Shown piece after piece: positions 15,609-24,214 of a stretch of 33,926 nucleotides of DNA. The translations under genes were made by a program, and so were the position numbers. Location of the stretch: the NCBI GenBank assembly GCA_037144355.1, contig JBAWWY010000015.1, forward strand, positions 1 to 33,926, written 5' to 3'. Every line of letters begins with the position of its first letter. Position 1 is the first letter of the stretch. The notes beneath the pieces were generated by a model. That model made no database searches, was not told the origin of the DNA, and worked only from the letters and a program-made list of their open reading frames with translations. The stretch is from JBAWWY01 sp037144355 (GTDB taxonomy: Bacteria; Bacillota; Clostridia; Peptostreptococcales; Anaerovoracaceae).

Positions 15609-16646
15609 ATGGATGATAAATTAACATACAAGGACGCGGGAGTAGATACCAAGGAAGGCGAAAGAGCTGTCAGCTTGATTAAGGAAGAAGTTAAAAAAAC
15701 CTTCAACAAGAATGTTCTGACCGGACTTGGAAGTTTTGGAAGCCTTTACCAGCTGGAGCTGGGGGAAATGAAGGAACCTGTTCTTGTTTCTGGAACCGAT
15801 GGGGTTGGTACTAAACTTAAACTTGCATTTGACATGGACAAGCATGACACCATTGGCCAGGATTGCGTGGCTATGTGCGTGAACGATATATTGTGCCAGG
15901 GCGCAAAGCCGCTTTTTTTTCTTGATTATATAGCTACGGCAAAAGTTGAAGCGGAAAAAATCGCAGAGATTGTCAAGGGCATTGCAAATGCATGTGTTTT
16001 AGCTGAATGCGCCCTTGTGGGTGGAGAAACAGCGGAAATGCCCGGATTTTACCAGGCGAATGAATACGACATTGCAGGATTTGCAGTTGGAATAGTTGAT
16101 AAAAGTAGAATAATAAACGGGGAAAGAATCAAGAGCGGGGATGTTGTCATTGGAATTCCTTCCAGTGGGTTGCATAGCAATGGATTCTCACTAGCTCGGA
16201 AGGTCCTATTTGAAAAAATGGGATATTCTACAGGCGAGCAAATCCAAGGCATGAATATGACTTTGGGAGAGAGACTCCTTACCCCCACCAATTTATATAC
16301 AAAGGAATGCAAAGCAGTTTTTCCAGATAATAAAGTACTTGGAATTGCCCATATCACAGGAGGCGGTTTCTATGAAAATATTCCAAGGATAATTCCCAAG
16401 GGACTGGGAGTGGAAATCAATAAAAGCAAAATCTCCATTCCAAGCATTTTCGAATTAATTCAAAAGTGTGGAAACATTGACGAAGAGGAAATGTTTGCCA
16501 CATTCAACATGGGAATCGGTTTGATAATGGTTGCAAGAGCAGAAGATGTTGACGCGGTTATGGATAGGCTTTTAAAAGTAAATAACCAGGTATCGATAAT
16601 TGGTGAGATTGTAAAAGGAAGCGGAGTCCAGATATGTCAAAGATAA
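15609..16646 (+). CDS. purM: Phosphoribosylformylglycinamidine cyclo-ligase (AIR synthase)
   Basis: Closes the imidazole ring, converting FGAM to AIR with ATP. The length (345 residues) is typical. Features: TYKDAGVDTKEGERAVSLIK at the N-terminus, VSGTDGVGTKLKLAF near 60, DCVAMCVNDILCQGAKPLFFLDYIA, VGGETAEMPGFY, and IPSSGLHSNGFSLAR. AAGGAG at 15598-15603 drives the start. The last 13 bases overlap purN, the same overlap length as between purC and purF. Confidence 0.96.
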   Translation: MDDKLTYKDAGVDTKEGERAVSLIKEEVKKTFNKNVLTGLGSFGSLYQLELGEMKEPVLVSGTDGVGTKLKLAFDMDKHDTIGQDCVAMCVNDILCQGAKPLFFLDYIATAKVEAEKIAEIVKGIANACVLAECALVGGETAEMPGFYQANEYDIAGFAVGIVDKSRIINGERIKSGDVVIGIPSSGLHSNGFSLARKVLFEKMGYSTGEQIQGMNMTLGERLLTPTNLYTKECKAVFPDNKVLGIAHITGGGFYENIPRIIPKGLGVEINKSKISIPSIFELIQKCGNIDEEEMFATFNMGIGLIMVARAEDVDAVMDRLLKVNNQVSIIGEIVKGSGVQICQR

Positions 16647-17242
16647 GGATTTCAGTTTTGATTTCCGGTGGCGGCACCAACTTGCAGGCAATAATAGATG
16701 CCATAAAGGCTGGGTATATACAGCATGGAGAAATTGTCCATGTGATTTCCAGCAAGAGCGATGCATTTGGATTAAAAAGAGCCGAAGCGAATGGAATCAA
16801 AGCAAGCTTTATTGGAAAGGGCAGTTATGAAACCAGGGAAGAGACAAACGAAGCATTGAAGAATGCACTAGTGGATTCTGGAACCGAGCTTATTGTCCTA
16901 GCAGGATATCTGAATATATTACCCGGGGAAATTATTGAAAAATACTCAAAGAGGATAATAAATGTCCATCCTTCCCTGATCCCAAAATATTGTGGAGAGG
17001 GGTTTTATGGAGACAAAGTACATAGAGCTGTCTTGGAAAACAATGAGGAATTCTCCGGAGCTACAGTCCACTATGTGGATGAGGGAATAGACACCGGACC
17101 GATTATCAGCTCGAAAAAAGTTCCTGTATTTGCAGACGACAACGTAGAGACTCTGGCTAACAGGATCCATGTAGTAGAACACGAGATATTAGTTGAAGCA
17201 GTAAAGAATATATGCGAAAAATTATATTCAGAAAAGGAGTAA
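16634..17242 (+). CDS. purN: Phosphoribosylglycinamide formyltransferase
   Basis: 10-formyltetrahydrofolate-dependent GAR transformylase, 202 residues. It shows SGGGTNLQAIIDAI at 10-23, NVHPSLIPKYCGEGFYG (catalytic Asn-His region and substrate loop), and the folate and catalytic-Asp segment GATVHYVDEGIDTGPII. The start lies inside the end of purM, giving coupled translation. purH begins three bases after the stop. Confidence 0.95.
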   Translation: MSKIRISVLISGGGTNLQAIIDAIKAGYIQHGEIVHVISSKSDAFGLKRAEANGIKASFIGKGSYETREETNEALKNALVDSGTELIVLAGYLNILPGEIIEKYSKRIINVHPSLIPKYCGEGFYGDKVHRAVLENNEEFSGATVHYVDEGIDTGPIISSKKVPVFADDNVETLANRIHVVEHEILVEAVKNICEKLYSEKE

Positions 17243-17245
17243 ATC

Positions 17246-18781
17246 ATGAGGGCATTGATAAGTGTTTCGGATAAAACCGGAGTTGTGGAATTTGCAAGGG
17301 AACTTGTTGAATTGGGAGTAGATATTATTTCCACCGGCGGTACAGCCAAAACTCTGAAAGAAAACGGTATAAAAGTTACCCAGGTTTCAGATATAACCAA
17401 CTTTCCCGAATGTCTTGACGGCAGGGTGAAAACCCTCCACCCATCCATATTCGGAGGGATTCTGGCTATGAGGTCCAAAAAAGACCATATGGACCAGCTA
17501 AGGGAACTTAATATAAAGAAAATAGACATGGTCATAGTCAACCTATATCCATTTAAGAATACCATATTGAAGGATGACGTTACTCTTCCGGAGGCAATTG
17601 AGAATATAGATATAGGAGGACCATCCATGCTTCGCGCGGCTGCCAAGAACTACCAGGATGTGGCGGTAATCTGCAATCCATCAGATTATGAAAATGTAAT
17701 CGAGGAGTTGAACAAGAGCAAAAATATATCCAAGGAAACTAAATTCAAACTTGCTGTAAAAGTTTTTGAACATACAGCAGCTTATGACACTTTAATAGCT
17801 GAATATTTGAGGGATGAAGTTGCTGGAGAGCTTCCAGACAATCTGACCATGACTTTTGAGAAGGTTCAGGATTTGAGATATGGTGAAAACCCACACCAGA
17901 CTGCCTCGTATTACAAAGAAATCAAACCACGCAAGGGGTCTCTCGTGAATGCAATACAGCTGCATGGCAAAGAACTTTCTTTCAATAATATCAATGATAC
18001 CAACGGTGCATTGATGACACTAAAGGAATTCGACGAACCAACCGTAGTGGCAGTCAAGCATGCAAACCCATGTGGCGTTGCATCTGGATATGATATTTAT
18101 GACGCATACCTCAAGGCGTATCAAGCAGATCCTGTATCAATATTTGGGGGTATAGTTGCAGCCAACCGTGAGATAGATGGGAAAACTGCGGAAAAAATAA
18201 ACAATATTTTCATAGAAATTGTAATTGCACCAAGCTTTTCAAAAGAAGCACTGGATATTTTAATGAGCAAGAAAAATATTAGACTGCTTCAACTGGATGA
18301 CATTCAAGCACAGGATAAAAACCAAGGCATGGATATCAAGAAAGTCAGTGGTGGATTGTTGATACAGAGCCAGGATGATATCCTCTTGGACAAGGAGGAT
18401 TTGAAAGTTGTAACTAGCAGAATACCAACCGAAAGGGAGATGCAGGACTTGATATTTGCATTCAAGGTTGTAAAACATACAAAATCGAATGGAATAGTCA
18501 TTGCCAAGGAAAAGAAAACTTTGGGAGTAGGACCTGGCCAGGTTAATAGAATCTGGGCTGTTGAAAATTCAATTAAAAATGCAACCGGTGATACAAAAGG
18601 TGCGGTTTTGGCATCGGATGCATTCTTCCCGTTTGACGACTGTGTCAGTGAGGCTTTCAATGGTGGCATAAGCGCAATCATACAGCCAGGAGGCTCCATG
18701 AATGATGAAGCTTCCATCAAGAAGGCGAACGAACTTGGCATTGCAATGGTATTCACAGGAATAAGGCATTTTAAGCATTAA
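17246..18781 (+). CDS. purH: Bifunctional AICAR transformylase / IMP cyclohydrolase
   Basis: Catalyses the last two steps to IMP. The 511-residue protein has an N-terminal MGS-like cyclohydrolase domain (ALISVSDKTGVVEFARELVELGVDIISTGGTAKTL in outline, residues 2-36, with GRVKTLHP near 63). The AICAR transformylase domain follows from about 200: RYGENPHQTA, VVAVKHANPCGVA with the catalytic Lys-His, FGGIVAAN, KSNGIVIAK, and LASDAFFPFDDCV near the end. AAAGGAG precedes the ATG. Confidence 0.96.
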   Translation: MRALISVSDKTGVVEFARELVELGVDIISTGGTAKTLKENGIKVTQVSDITNFPECLDGRVKTLHPSIFGGILAMRSKKDHMDQLRELNIKKIDMVIVNLYPFKNTILKDDVTLPEAIENIDIGGPSMLRAAAKNYQDVAVICNPSDYENVIEELNKSKNISKETKFKLAVKVFEHTAAYDTLIAEYLRDEVAGELPDNLTMTFEKVQDLRYGENPHQTASYYKEIKPRKGSLVNAIQLHGKELSFNNINDTNGALMTLKEFDEPTVVAVKHANPCGVASGYDIYDAYLKAYQADPVSIFGGIVAANREIDGKTAEKINNIFIEIVIAPSFSKEALDILMSKKNIRLLQLDDIQAQDKNQGMDIKKVSGGLLIQSQDDILLDKEDLKVVTSRIPTEREMQDLIFAFKVVKHTKSNGIVIAKEKKTLGVGPGQVNRIWAVENSIKNATGDTKGAVLASDAFFPFDDCVSEAFNGGISAIIQPGGSMNDEASIKKANELGIAMVFTGIRHFKH

Positions 18782-18841
18782 TTGCAATCTTGAAAATACA
18801 GTATTGACTTTAAAATAAAACAACGCGAGGGAGATTGGACT

Positions 18842-20101
18842 ATGAGGATTTTAGTTGTTGGCAGCGGTGGCAGGGAAAACGCTATTTGCTGGAAGTTGTC
18901 TCAGAGCAAAAGACTTAAGAAATTATATTGTGCCCCAGGTAATCCCGGAATATCCGATTATGCGGACTGCATTGATATAAAAGTCGACGATATAGATGGA
19001 CTATGCAAGTTTGCCCTGCTTGAGAAAATCGACCTTGTAGTGATAGGACCGGAAATCCCTCTCACAATGGGATTGGTTGATTCCTTGCAGGCCCTTGGAA
19101 TTGATGCCTTCGGCCCGAATAAGGAATGCGCAAAGTTGGAGGAGAGTAAATCTTTCACGAAGCATTTCTTGGAACGGCATAATATTCCCACAGCGGGATA
19201 TAAGGAAGTTGAGAGCGCAAAAGACGCTATTGATTCTATTGGAGTATTTGGGTGGCCAATGGTAATAAAGGCTGATGGGCTTGCTCAAGGCAAGGGTGTT
19301 ATTATTGCTGAAGATGAGAAAATGGCAAAAGAGGCAATTGACAGCATAATGGTTAAAAAAGAATTCGGAAATTCCGGAGATAAAATAGTAGTCGAGGAAT
19401 TCCTAAGGGGAATAGAAGCTTCCGTTCTTTGCTTTGTCGACGGAGATTCAATAATTCCCATGGAATCAGCCCAGGATTACAAGAAAATATATGATGGAGA
19501 CCTAGGGCCAAACACTGGTGGAATGGGAAGCTATTCACCAAGTCTGATTTTCGACCGGGAACTTGAAAAAAGGATACAGGAACGAATACTTAATCCAATT
19601 TTGGATGGATTCAAGAAAGACGAGCTTGACTACAAGGGAATCCTATTTGTCGGGTTGATGATCAGCGATGGAGACCCCAAAGTAATAGAATTCAATGTAA
19701 GGTTTGGAGATCCTGAAACCCAGTCTGTTTTAATGAGACTTGAGTCGGATCTTCTAGAAATAATGCTTGCTGTTGTGAACAATAATTTACGGCACCAGGA
19801 AATAATCTGGAGCGATAAAACTGCCATCTGTGTTGTATTAGCTTCAGAAGGCTACCCATTGTCATATAATAAAGGTTTCAAAATTACTGGGTTGTCCGAT
19901 TTGGAAAAGGATGTTTTGGCTTTTCATGCAGGCACTATTATCAATAATAGGGAACTGGAAACAAATTCCGGCAGAGTTTTGGGAATATCATGCCTAGGAG
20001 AAAATATCCAGGAGGCAAGAAAGAAAGTATACGAGGAAATTAAAAAAATAAACTTTGATGGGATTGCGTATAGAAAAGACATTGGTATTATTGTAAAATA
20101 G
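18842..20101 (+). CDS. purD: Phosphoribosylamine-glycine ligase (GAR synthetase)
   Basis: ATP-grasp ligase joining phosphoribosylamine and glycine; 419 residues is typical. Visible: MRILVVGSGGRENAICWKL at the start, VVIGPEIPLTMGLVD, ESKSFTKHFL, IKADGLAQGKGVIIA (ATP-grasp lysine), DYKKIYDGDLGPNTGGMGSYSP, and the metal-binding EFNVRFGDPETQSVL. GAGGGAG lies upstream of the ATG. The 60-base gap after purH is the largest between neighbouring genes from purC to purD, without a terminator. It ends the purine set; purB, purA and guaAB are not in the window. Confidence 0.95.
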   Translation: MRILVVGSGGRENAICWKLSQSKRLKKLYCAPGNPGISDYADCIDIKVDDIDGLCKFALLEKIDLVVIGPEIPLTMGLVDSLQALGIDAFGPNKECAKLEESKSFTKHFLERHNIPTAGYKEVESAKDAIDSIGVFGWPMVIKADGLAQGKGVIIAEDEKMAKEAIDSIMVKKEFGNSGDKIVVEEFLRGIEASVLCFVDGDSIIPMESAQDYKKIYDGDLGPNTGGMGSYSPSLIFDRELEKRIQERILNPILDGFKKDELDYKGILFVGLMISDGDPKVIEFNVRFGDPETQSVLMRLESDLLEIMLAVVNNNLRHQEIIWSDKTAICVVLASEGYPLSYNKGFKITGLSDLEKDVLAFHAGTIINNRELETNSGRVLGISCLGENIQEARKKVYEEIKKINFDGIAYRKDIGIIVK

Positions 20102-20138
20102 CATAGATGGAAATCAAGCTGTTTTAGGAGAATCAATA

Positions 20139-21209
20139 ATGGATAATGTTTTAGATATATCCCCAGTAATCTATAAAGACGAAAAGATGCTAATTCTAGA
20201 TCAGACCCTTCTGCCAAACGAAACGCTTTATTTAGAGATGGATTCAGAAGAAAAAATATTTGAAGCCATCAGCAAATTGAGGGTAAGAGGGGCGCCTGCC
20301 ATTGGCATTGCTGCAGCATACGGAGTATATGCAAGTACCAAGGATTTTCAAACGGAAGAATTTGACTGCTTTTTTGAGGAGTTTCTACGGGTAAAAAATT
20401 ACCTTGCCTCCTCAAGACCAACGGCAGTCAATCTTTTTTGGGCTTTGAACCGAATGGAAGCCAGAATTCTAATGGAAAAAGGATCCTCGATAGCCGAAAT
20501 TAAAAAATCGATGCTTTCGGAAGCCCATGCAATCCGAGAAGAAGATGAAAATGTCTGTAGGTGCATTGGAGAAAACGCCTTGACTTTGCTTAGGCCAGGA
20601 ATGGGAATACTTACACATTGCAATGCCGGAACGATTGCCACTGGAAAGTACGGGACAGCTCTTTCCGCTATATATCTTGGTTCGGAAAGAGGATACAATT
20701 TCAAAGTTTTTGCGGATGAGACCAGGCCACTCCTCCAAGGTGCCAGACTGACCGCCTGGGAGCTTCACAAGGCAGGAATTGACATTACGCTGATTTGCGA
20801 CAATATGGCAGCCATGGTTATGAAAAGCGGCTTCATCGATGCAATCGTGGTAGGATGTGACAGGGTTGCTGCAAATGGCGATACCGCAAACAAGATAGGA
20901 ACACTTGGACTTGGGATTCTTGCCAAGGCATACAAAATTCCACTATATGTCCATGCCCCCATATCAACAATCGATCTGAAAACCAAAACCGGAGCAGATA
21001 TTGAAATAGAAATGAGACCGGGGGAGGAAATTTATAAGATGTGGTTCAAAAAAAGCATGGCACCAGAGGGAATTTCCACATACAACCCTGCTTTCGATGT
21101 CACAGACCATCAATATATTACAGCAATAATAACAGAAGTGGGCATATGCTATCCACCATATGAAGAATCATTGGCAAAAGCGATAAAAGAGAACAATAGG
21201 AATAAATAA
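20139..21209 (+). CDS. mtnA: S-methyl-5-thioribose-1-phosphate isomerase
   Basis: Aldose-ketose isomerase of the methionine salvage pathway, converting MTR-1-P to MTRu-1-P. At 356 residues it is full length. The eIF2B-like fold shows LDQTLLPNE, KLRVRGAPAIGIAAAYG (45-62), THCNAGTIATGKYGTAL with catalytic C161, FADETRPLLQGARLTAWEL, and VGCDRVAANGDTANKIGT with catalytic D241. AGGAG at 20126-20130 supports the start. It follows purD by 37 bases without a terminator and may be read through from the purine operon. No other mtn genes are adjacent, so deoxyribose or ribulose salvage variants are possible. Confidence 0.92.
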   Translation: MDNVLDISPVIYKDEKMLILDQTLLPNETLYLEMDSEEKIFEAISKLRVRGAPAIGIAAAYGVYASTKDFQTEEFDCFFEEFLRVKNYLASSRPTAVNLFWALNRMEARILMEKGSSIAEIKKSMLSEAHAIREEDENVCRCIGENALTLLRPGMGILTHCNAGTIATGKYGTALSAIYLGSERGYNFKVFADETRPLLQGARLTAWELHKAGIDITLICDNMAAMVMKSGFIDAIVVGCDRVAANGDTANKIGTLGLGILAKAYKIPLYVHAPISTIDLKTKTGADIEIEMRPGEEIYKMWFKKSMAPEGISTYNPAFDVTDHQYITAIITEVGICYPPYEESLAKAIKENNRNK

Positions 21210-21231
21210 TAAAGCCTTAAGCATGACTTGA

Positions 21232-21240
21232 TGGTATAAT
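21232..21240 (+). promoter_or_regulatory. Possible extended -10 promoter of the scpA operon
   Basis: TGGTATAAT gives a perfect -10 with the TGn extension, 32 bases before the scpA start. No convincing -35 lies upstream. Confidence 0.45.
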
Positions 21241-21271
21241 AATATAATAAAAAAATGCATGGAGTGTTTGG

Positions 21272-22042
21272 ATGACGTATAAAGTAAAACTTGACATATT
21301 TGAGGGACCTTTTGATCTATTGGTATACTTGATAGAAAATGCTGAAATGAGCATTTACGATATCAAGATATCTGAAATCACACAGCAGTATATTGAACAC
21401 ATAAAACTAATGGAGGAATACAGCATAGACGTAGCCAGCGAATTTATGGTTCTGGCTGCGACTTTGATAGAGATTAAATCAAAAATGCTCTTGCCAAGAC
21501 CAAAACTTGAGGGTGAAGATGGAATCTTAGAAGACCCTAGAGCTGAACTGGTACAAAGGATTCTGGAATATAAAAAATACAAGAATGCCTCGGCGAATCT
21601 GGAAATCAATGAAGAGGAAATGTTGAAAGTCCACTTCAAACCCCAAGAAGACCTGACCAGGTTTACCATGGAAGCAGACGAATACCTGGATTTGGATATT
21701 TCACAATTTGTAAAGGCTTTCAATTTATTTATTCAAAAGAAAAAGAAAATTGAAGAGGTCACGAAACACTATACTAAAGTATTCAGAGACAAAATAAGCG
21801 TCGAAGATAAAATTAGGGAGATTAAGAATCTCTTAAAAGAAAAGAAAAAAATAACATTCGCACAGATAATAGGCAATGTGGAAGACAGATACGAAATAAT
21901 AATAACGTTTATTTCCATATTGGAAATGATTCGGCAAAAGTCACTGAAAGTTACGCAAAACAGCAATTTCGGGGAGATTTTCCTCACAAATATAAAAGCA
22001 AAAGTCGATGACAATGACGTCGAGGAAGGTGCATTTTTATAA
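21272..22042 (+). CDS. scpA: Segregation and condensation protein A (kleisin)
   Basis: Kleisin subunit of the SMC-ScpAB condensin that organises and segregates chromosomes. The 256-residue protein has the hallmark KLDIFEGPFDLLVYLIENAEMSIYDI at 5-30, ISEITQQYIEHI, ASEFMVLAATLIEIKSKMLLP near 62-82, and a C-terminal winged-helix region ending in EIFLTNIKAK. Its stop codon overlaps the scpB start by one base (TAATG), giving coupled translation and probably fixed stoichiometry. Confidence 0.95.
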   Translation: MTYKVKLDIFEGPFDLLVYLIENAEMSIYDIKISEITQQYIEHIKLMEEYSIDVASEFMVLAATLIEIKSKMLLPRPKLEGEDGILEDPRAELVQRILEYKKYKNASANLEINEEEMLKVHFKPQEDLTRFTMEADEYLDLDISQFVKAFNLFIQKKKKIEEVTKHYTKVFRDKISVEDKIREIKNLLKEKKKITFAQIIGNVEDRYEIIITFISILEMIRQKSLKVTQNSNFGEIFLTNIKAKVDDNDVEEGAFL

Positions 22043-22632
22043 TGACGAGCAAGAAAACAATTAAATCCGCATTCGAATCCATGATGTTTGTGTGGGGAGA
22101 ACCGCTTGATGCAAAGGTCGCTGCTGAAGTATTCAACATTGACTGGAAAGAAGCTTATGGCTACTTCAAAGAGCTGGAGAGCGAATACTTGAAAGAAGAC
22201 CGGGGAATCAGGATTGTTGAAACCGACAAGAAATTTCAATTCGCCACGGTGCCTGACAATCATGAATATATTGAAAGGCTATGCACCCCATCCAAGGAAA
22301 AGAGGCTTTCCCAGGCAGCTCTTGAAGTACTGGCGATAATTGCATATAAGCAGCCGGTCACAAAAGGAGAAATTGAGTCAATCAGGGGAATAAAATGTGA
22401 CAGGGTTCTTGAAGGCCTTGGCAAAAAGGTTTTAATCGCCGAAGTTGGACGCTCAGGCGGGATTGGAAGGCCGATTCTTTACGGAACTACTTTTGAATTC
22501 CTGCAGAATTTTGGATTCAAGTCCATTGACGACTTGCCAGATATTGAAGATATTGAAAATGCGGTACAAAACGGGGAAGAGCTGACCAATCTGGATTTTC
22601 AGCAGATTTCCCTAGACATAAGCGAAGGTTGA
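22042..22632 (+). CDS. scpB: Segregation and condensation protein B
   Basis: Partner of ScpA in the SMC complex, 196 residues with two winged-helix domains. Recognisable features are IKSAFESMMFVWGEPLD at the N-terminus, LSQAALEVLAIIAYKQPVTKGEIESIRGI in the middle, and GRPILYGTTFEFLQNFGFKSIDDLP towards the end. It starts within the scpA stop and is followed nine bases later by the pseudouridine synthase gene, the usual Firmicute order. Confidence 0.95.
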   Translation: MTSKKTIKSAFESMMFVWGEPLDAKVAAEVFNIDWKEAYGYFKELESEYLKEDRGIRIVETDKKFQFATVPDNHEYIERLCTPSKEKRLSQAALEVLAIIAYKQPVTKGEIESIRGIKCDRVLEGLGKKVLIAEVGRSGGIGRPILYGTTFEFLQNFGFKSIDDLPDIEDIENAVQNGEELTNLDFQQISLDISEG

Positions 22633-22641
22633 GGTAAAAAT

Positions 22642-23346
22642 ATGAGATTAAACAAATACATAGCCCAGTGTGGAGTTACTTCGAGGCGAAAAGCCGACGA
22701 AATGATTTCCGCCGGCAAAGTCAAAATAAACGACCAGGTTGTAAAAGAGCTGGGATATATAGTAATGCCGGAAGACAAGGTTTCAGTAAATGGAAATTAT
22801 ATCAAACTTGACTCTAAATTCATTTATATAATCCTAAACAAGCCACTGGGATATATAGCAACCGTTTCAGACGACAAGGAAAGACCTACGGTTCTCGATT
22901 TGGTTTCCGACATTGGGGAAAGGCTTTACCCGATTGGGCGACTGGATTATAACACTTCAGGGTTGCTTATCCTTACAAATGACGGGGATTTGGCTTACAA
23001 GCTGACCCATCCGAAGCACGTGATTTATAAAACTTACAGAGCAAGGGTTACTGGAGTGATTTCCAAGGAAAAAGCCGCTAAACTTTCCAATGGCGTAGAC
23101 ATTGGAGGATATATCACTGCAAAGGCCAAAGTTAAAATTGAAAAATCATTTGAAAGATCCACAATTTTGGAATTGCAGGTATATGAAGGTAAGAACAGAC
23201 AGATTAGAAAAATGATCAGCGCCGTAGATAGCAGGGTCATCGAGTTGGAAAGAATTGCGGTTGGAGATTTAAGGCTTGGACATCTTAAAGAAGGACATTA
23301 TAGGAAATTGACACCAGCCGAAATAGAATACTTGAAGAACTGCTAA
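22642..23346 (+). CDS. rluB: Ribosomal large-subunit pseudouridine synthase, RluB family
   Basis: The 234-residue protein has an N-terminal S4 RNA-binding domain (RLNKYIAQCGVTSRRKADEMI region, residues 2-60) and the RsuA/RluB catalytic fold: LNKPLGYIATVSDD, then GRLDYNTSGLLILTNDG with catalytic D102, and YEGKNRQIRKM. RluB modifies 23S rRNA near U2605 in E. coli. The scpAB neighbourhood is typical for the Firmicute enzyme. RluE/RluF relatives share motifs, so the precise uridine is inferred. Confidence 0.9.
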   Translation: MRLNKYIAQCGVTSRRKADEMISAGKVKINDQVVKELGYIVMPEDKVSVNGNYIKLDSKFIYIILNKPLGYIATVSDDKERPTVLDLVSDIGERLYPIGRLDYNTSGLLILTNDGDLAYKLTHPKHVIYKTYRARVTGVISKEKAAKLSNGVDIGGYITAKAKVKIEKSFERSTILELQVYEGKNRQIRKMISAVDSRVIELERIAVGDLRLGHLKEGHYRKLTPAEIEYLKNC

Positions 23347-23359
23347 ATAGGAGAAAAAA

Positions 23360-23998
23360 ATGGGCGAAAATTTAATTGTAAAAACTGCTGACTTTGCCAT
23401 GAGCTTCATGGCTCAATACATTAGTGAAGGTGACGTAGTAATCGATGCAACACTGGGGAATGGAAACGATACGCTAAAGTTGGCCAATCTTGTTGGCATT
23501 TCAAAAGGCAAAGGACAAGTCTATAGTTTCGACATACAGGAAGAAGCGTTGAGAACATCTCAAGAGTTGTTGACAAAAAACAATCTTGAATTTATTTATG
23601 TTAAAGATAAAGAGAGAAGCTTAGAAAATATTATAAAAAAGGAAGACGGGGGGATATATCTATACCTGGACTCACATGAGAATATCACCAACCATGTCAA
23701 TACTGAAATCGCGGGCGCTATTTTCAATTTAGGATTCCTTCCGGGTTATGATAAAACCATTGCAACAAAGTGGGAGACAACGTTGTTTGCCATAAATGGA
23801 ATTCTTAAAAAATTGAAAGTTAATGGCATAATAGTCATTGTATTTTATCCAGGGCAGCCCGAAGGCAAAAGGGAAATGGAAGAAATAACTGAATTCATGG
23901 CTCAATTGCCGCAAAACTCATTTCATTGTTATTTCCTCGATGCCATCAACCAGGCAGAAACAGCACCTTGCATCGGCCTGATAACGAAAAAAAAGTAA
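23360..23998 (+). CDS. mnmM: YtqB/MnmM-type SAM-dependent RNA methyltransferase
   Basis: Class I methyltransferase of 212 residues related to B. subtilis YtqB. SAM motif I is VIDATLGNGNDTLKLA (about 28-43); GQVYSFDIQEEAL gives the acidic residue for the ribose; LGFLPGYDK and GIIVIVFYPGQPEGKREM are family signatures. YtqB was long annotated as a putative rRNA methylase and was later identified as MnmM, which methylates nm5s2U at tRNA position 34. I apply that from family knowledge. It follows rluB by 13 bases and ends the run before a strong terminator. Confidence 0.82.
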   Translation: MGENLIVKTADFAMSFMAQYISEGDVVIDATLGNGNDTLKLANLVGISKGKGQVYSFDIQEEALRTSQELLTKNNLEFIYVKDKERSLENIIKKEDGGIYLYLDSHENITNHVNTEIAGAIFNLGFLPGYDKTIATKWETTLFAINGILKKLKVNGIIVIVFYPGQPEGKREMEEITEFMAQLPQNSFHCYFLDAINQAETAPCIGLITKKK

Positions 23999-24079
23999 CA
24001 GAAAAAGTAACGAAAATTTGAAATGTATCATGCATAAATGCATAGTAGGATAAAAAAATCATAATGTGATTAAATGATT

Positions 24080-24116
24080 AAGAAGAAGGTTGAGCGTCTG
24101 CTCAACCTTCTTCTTT
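24080..24116. terminator. Terminator between convergent genes
   Basis: A perfect 16-bp stem (24080-24095 with 24100-24115) with loop GTCT. It ends the mtnA/scpA transcript, and its symmetry could also stop the minus-strand gene converging from the right. Confidence 0.88.
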
Positions 24117-24214
24117 GCTGTTTTATTGTGTTTAGAATCAAACAGCAGTTTAAATTTAATTAATAGATTTGCTTCACTTAAATTTTTGCAAAGTAAATGG
24201 ATGAGATTCGAAGA

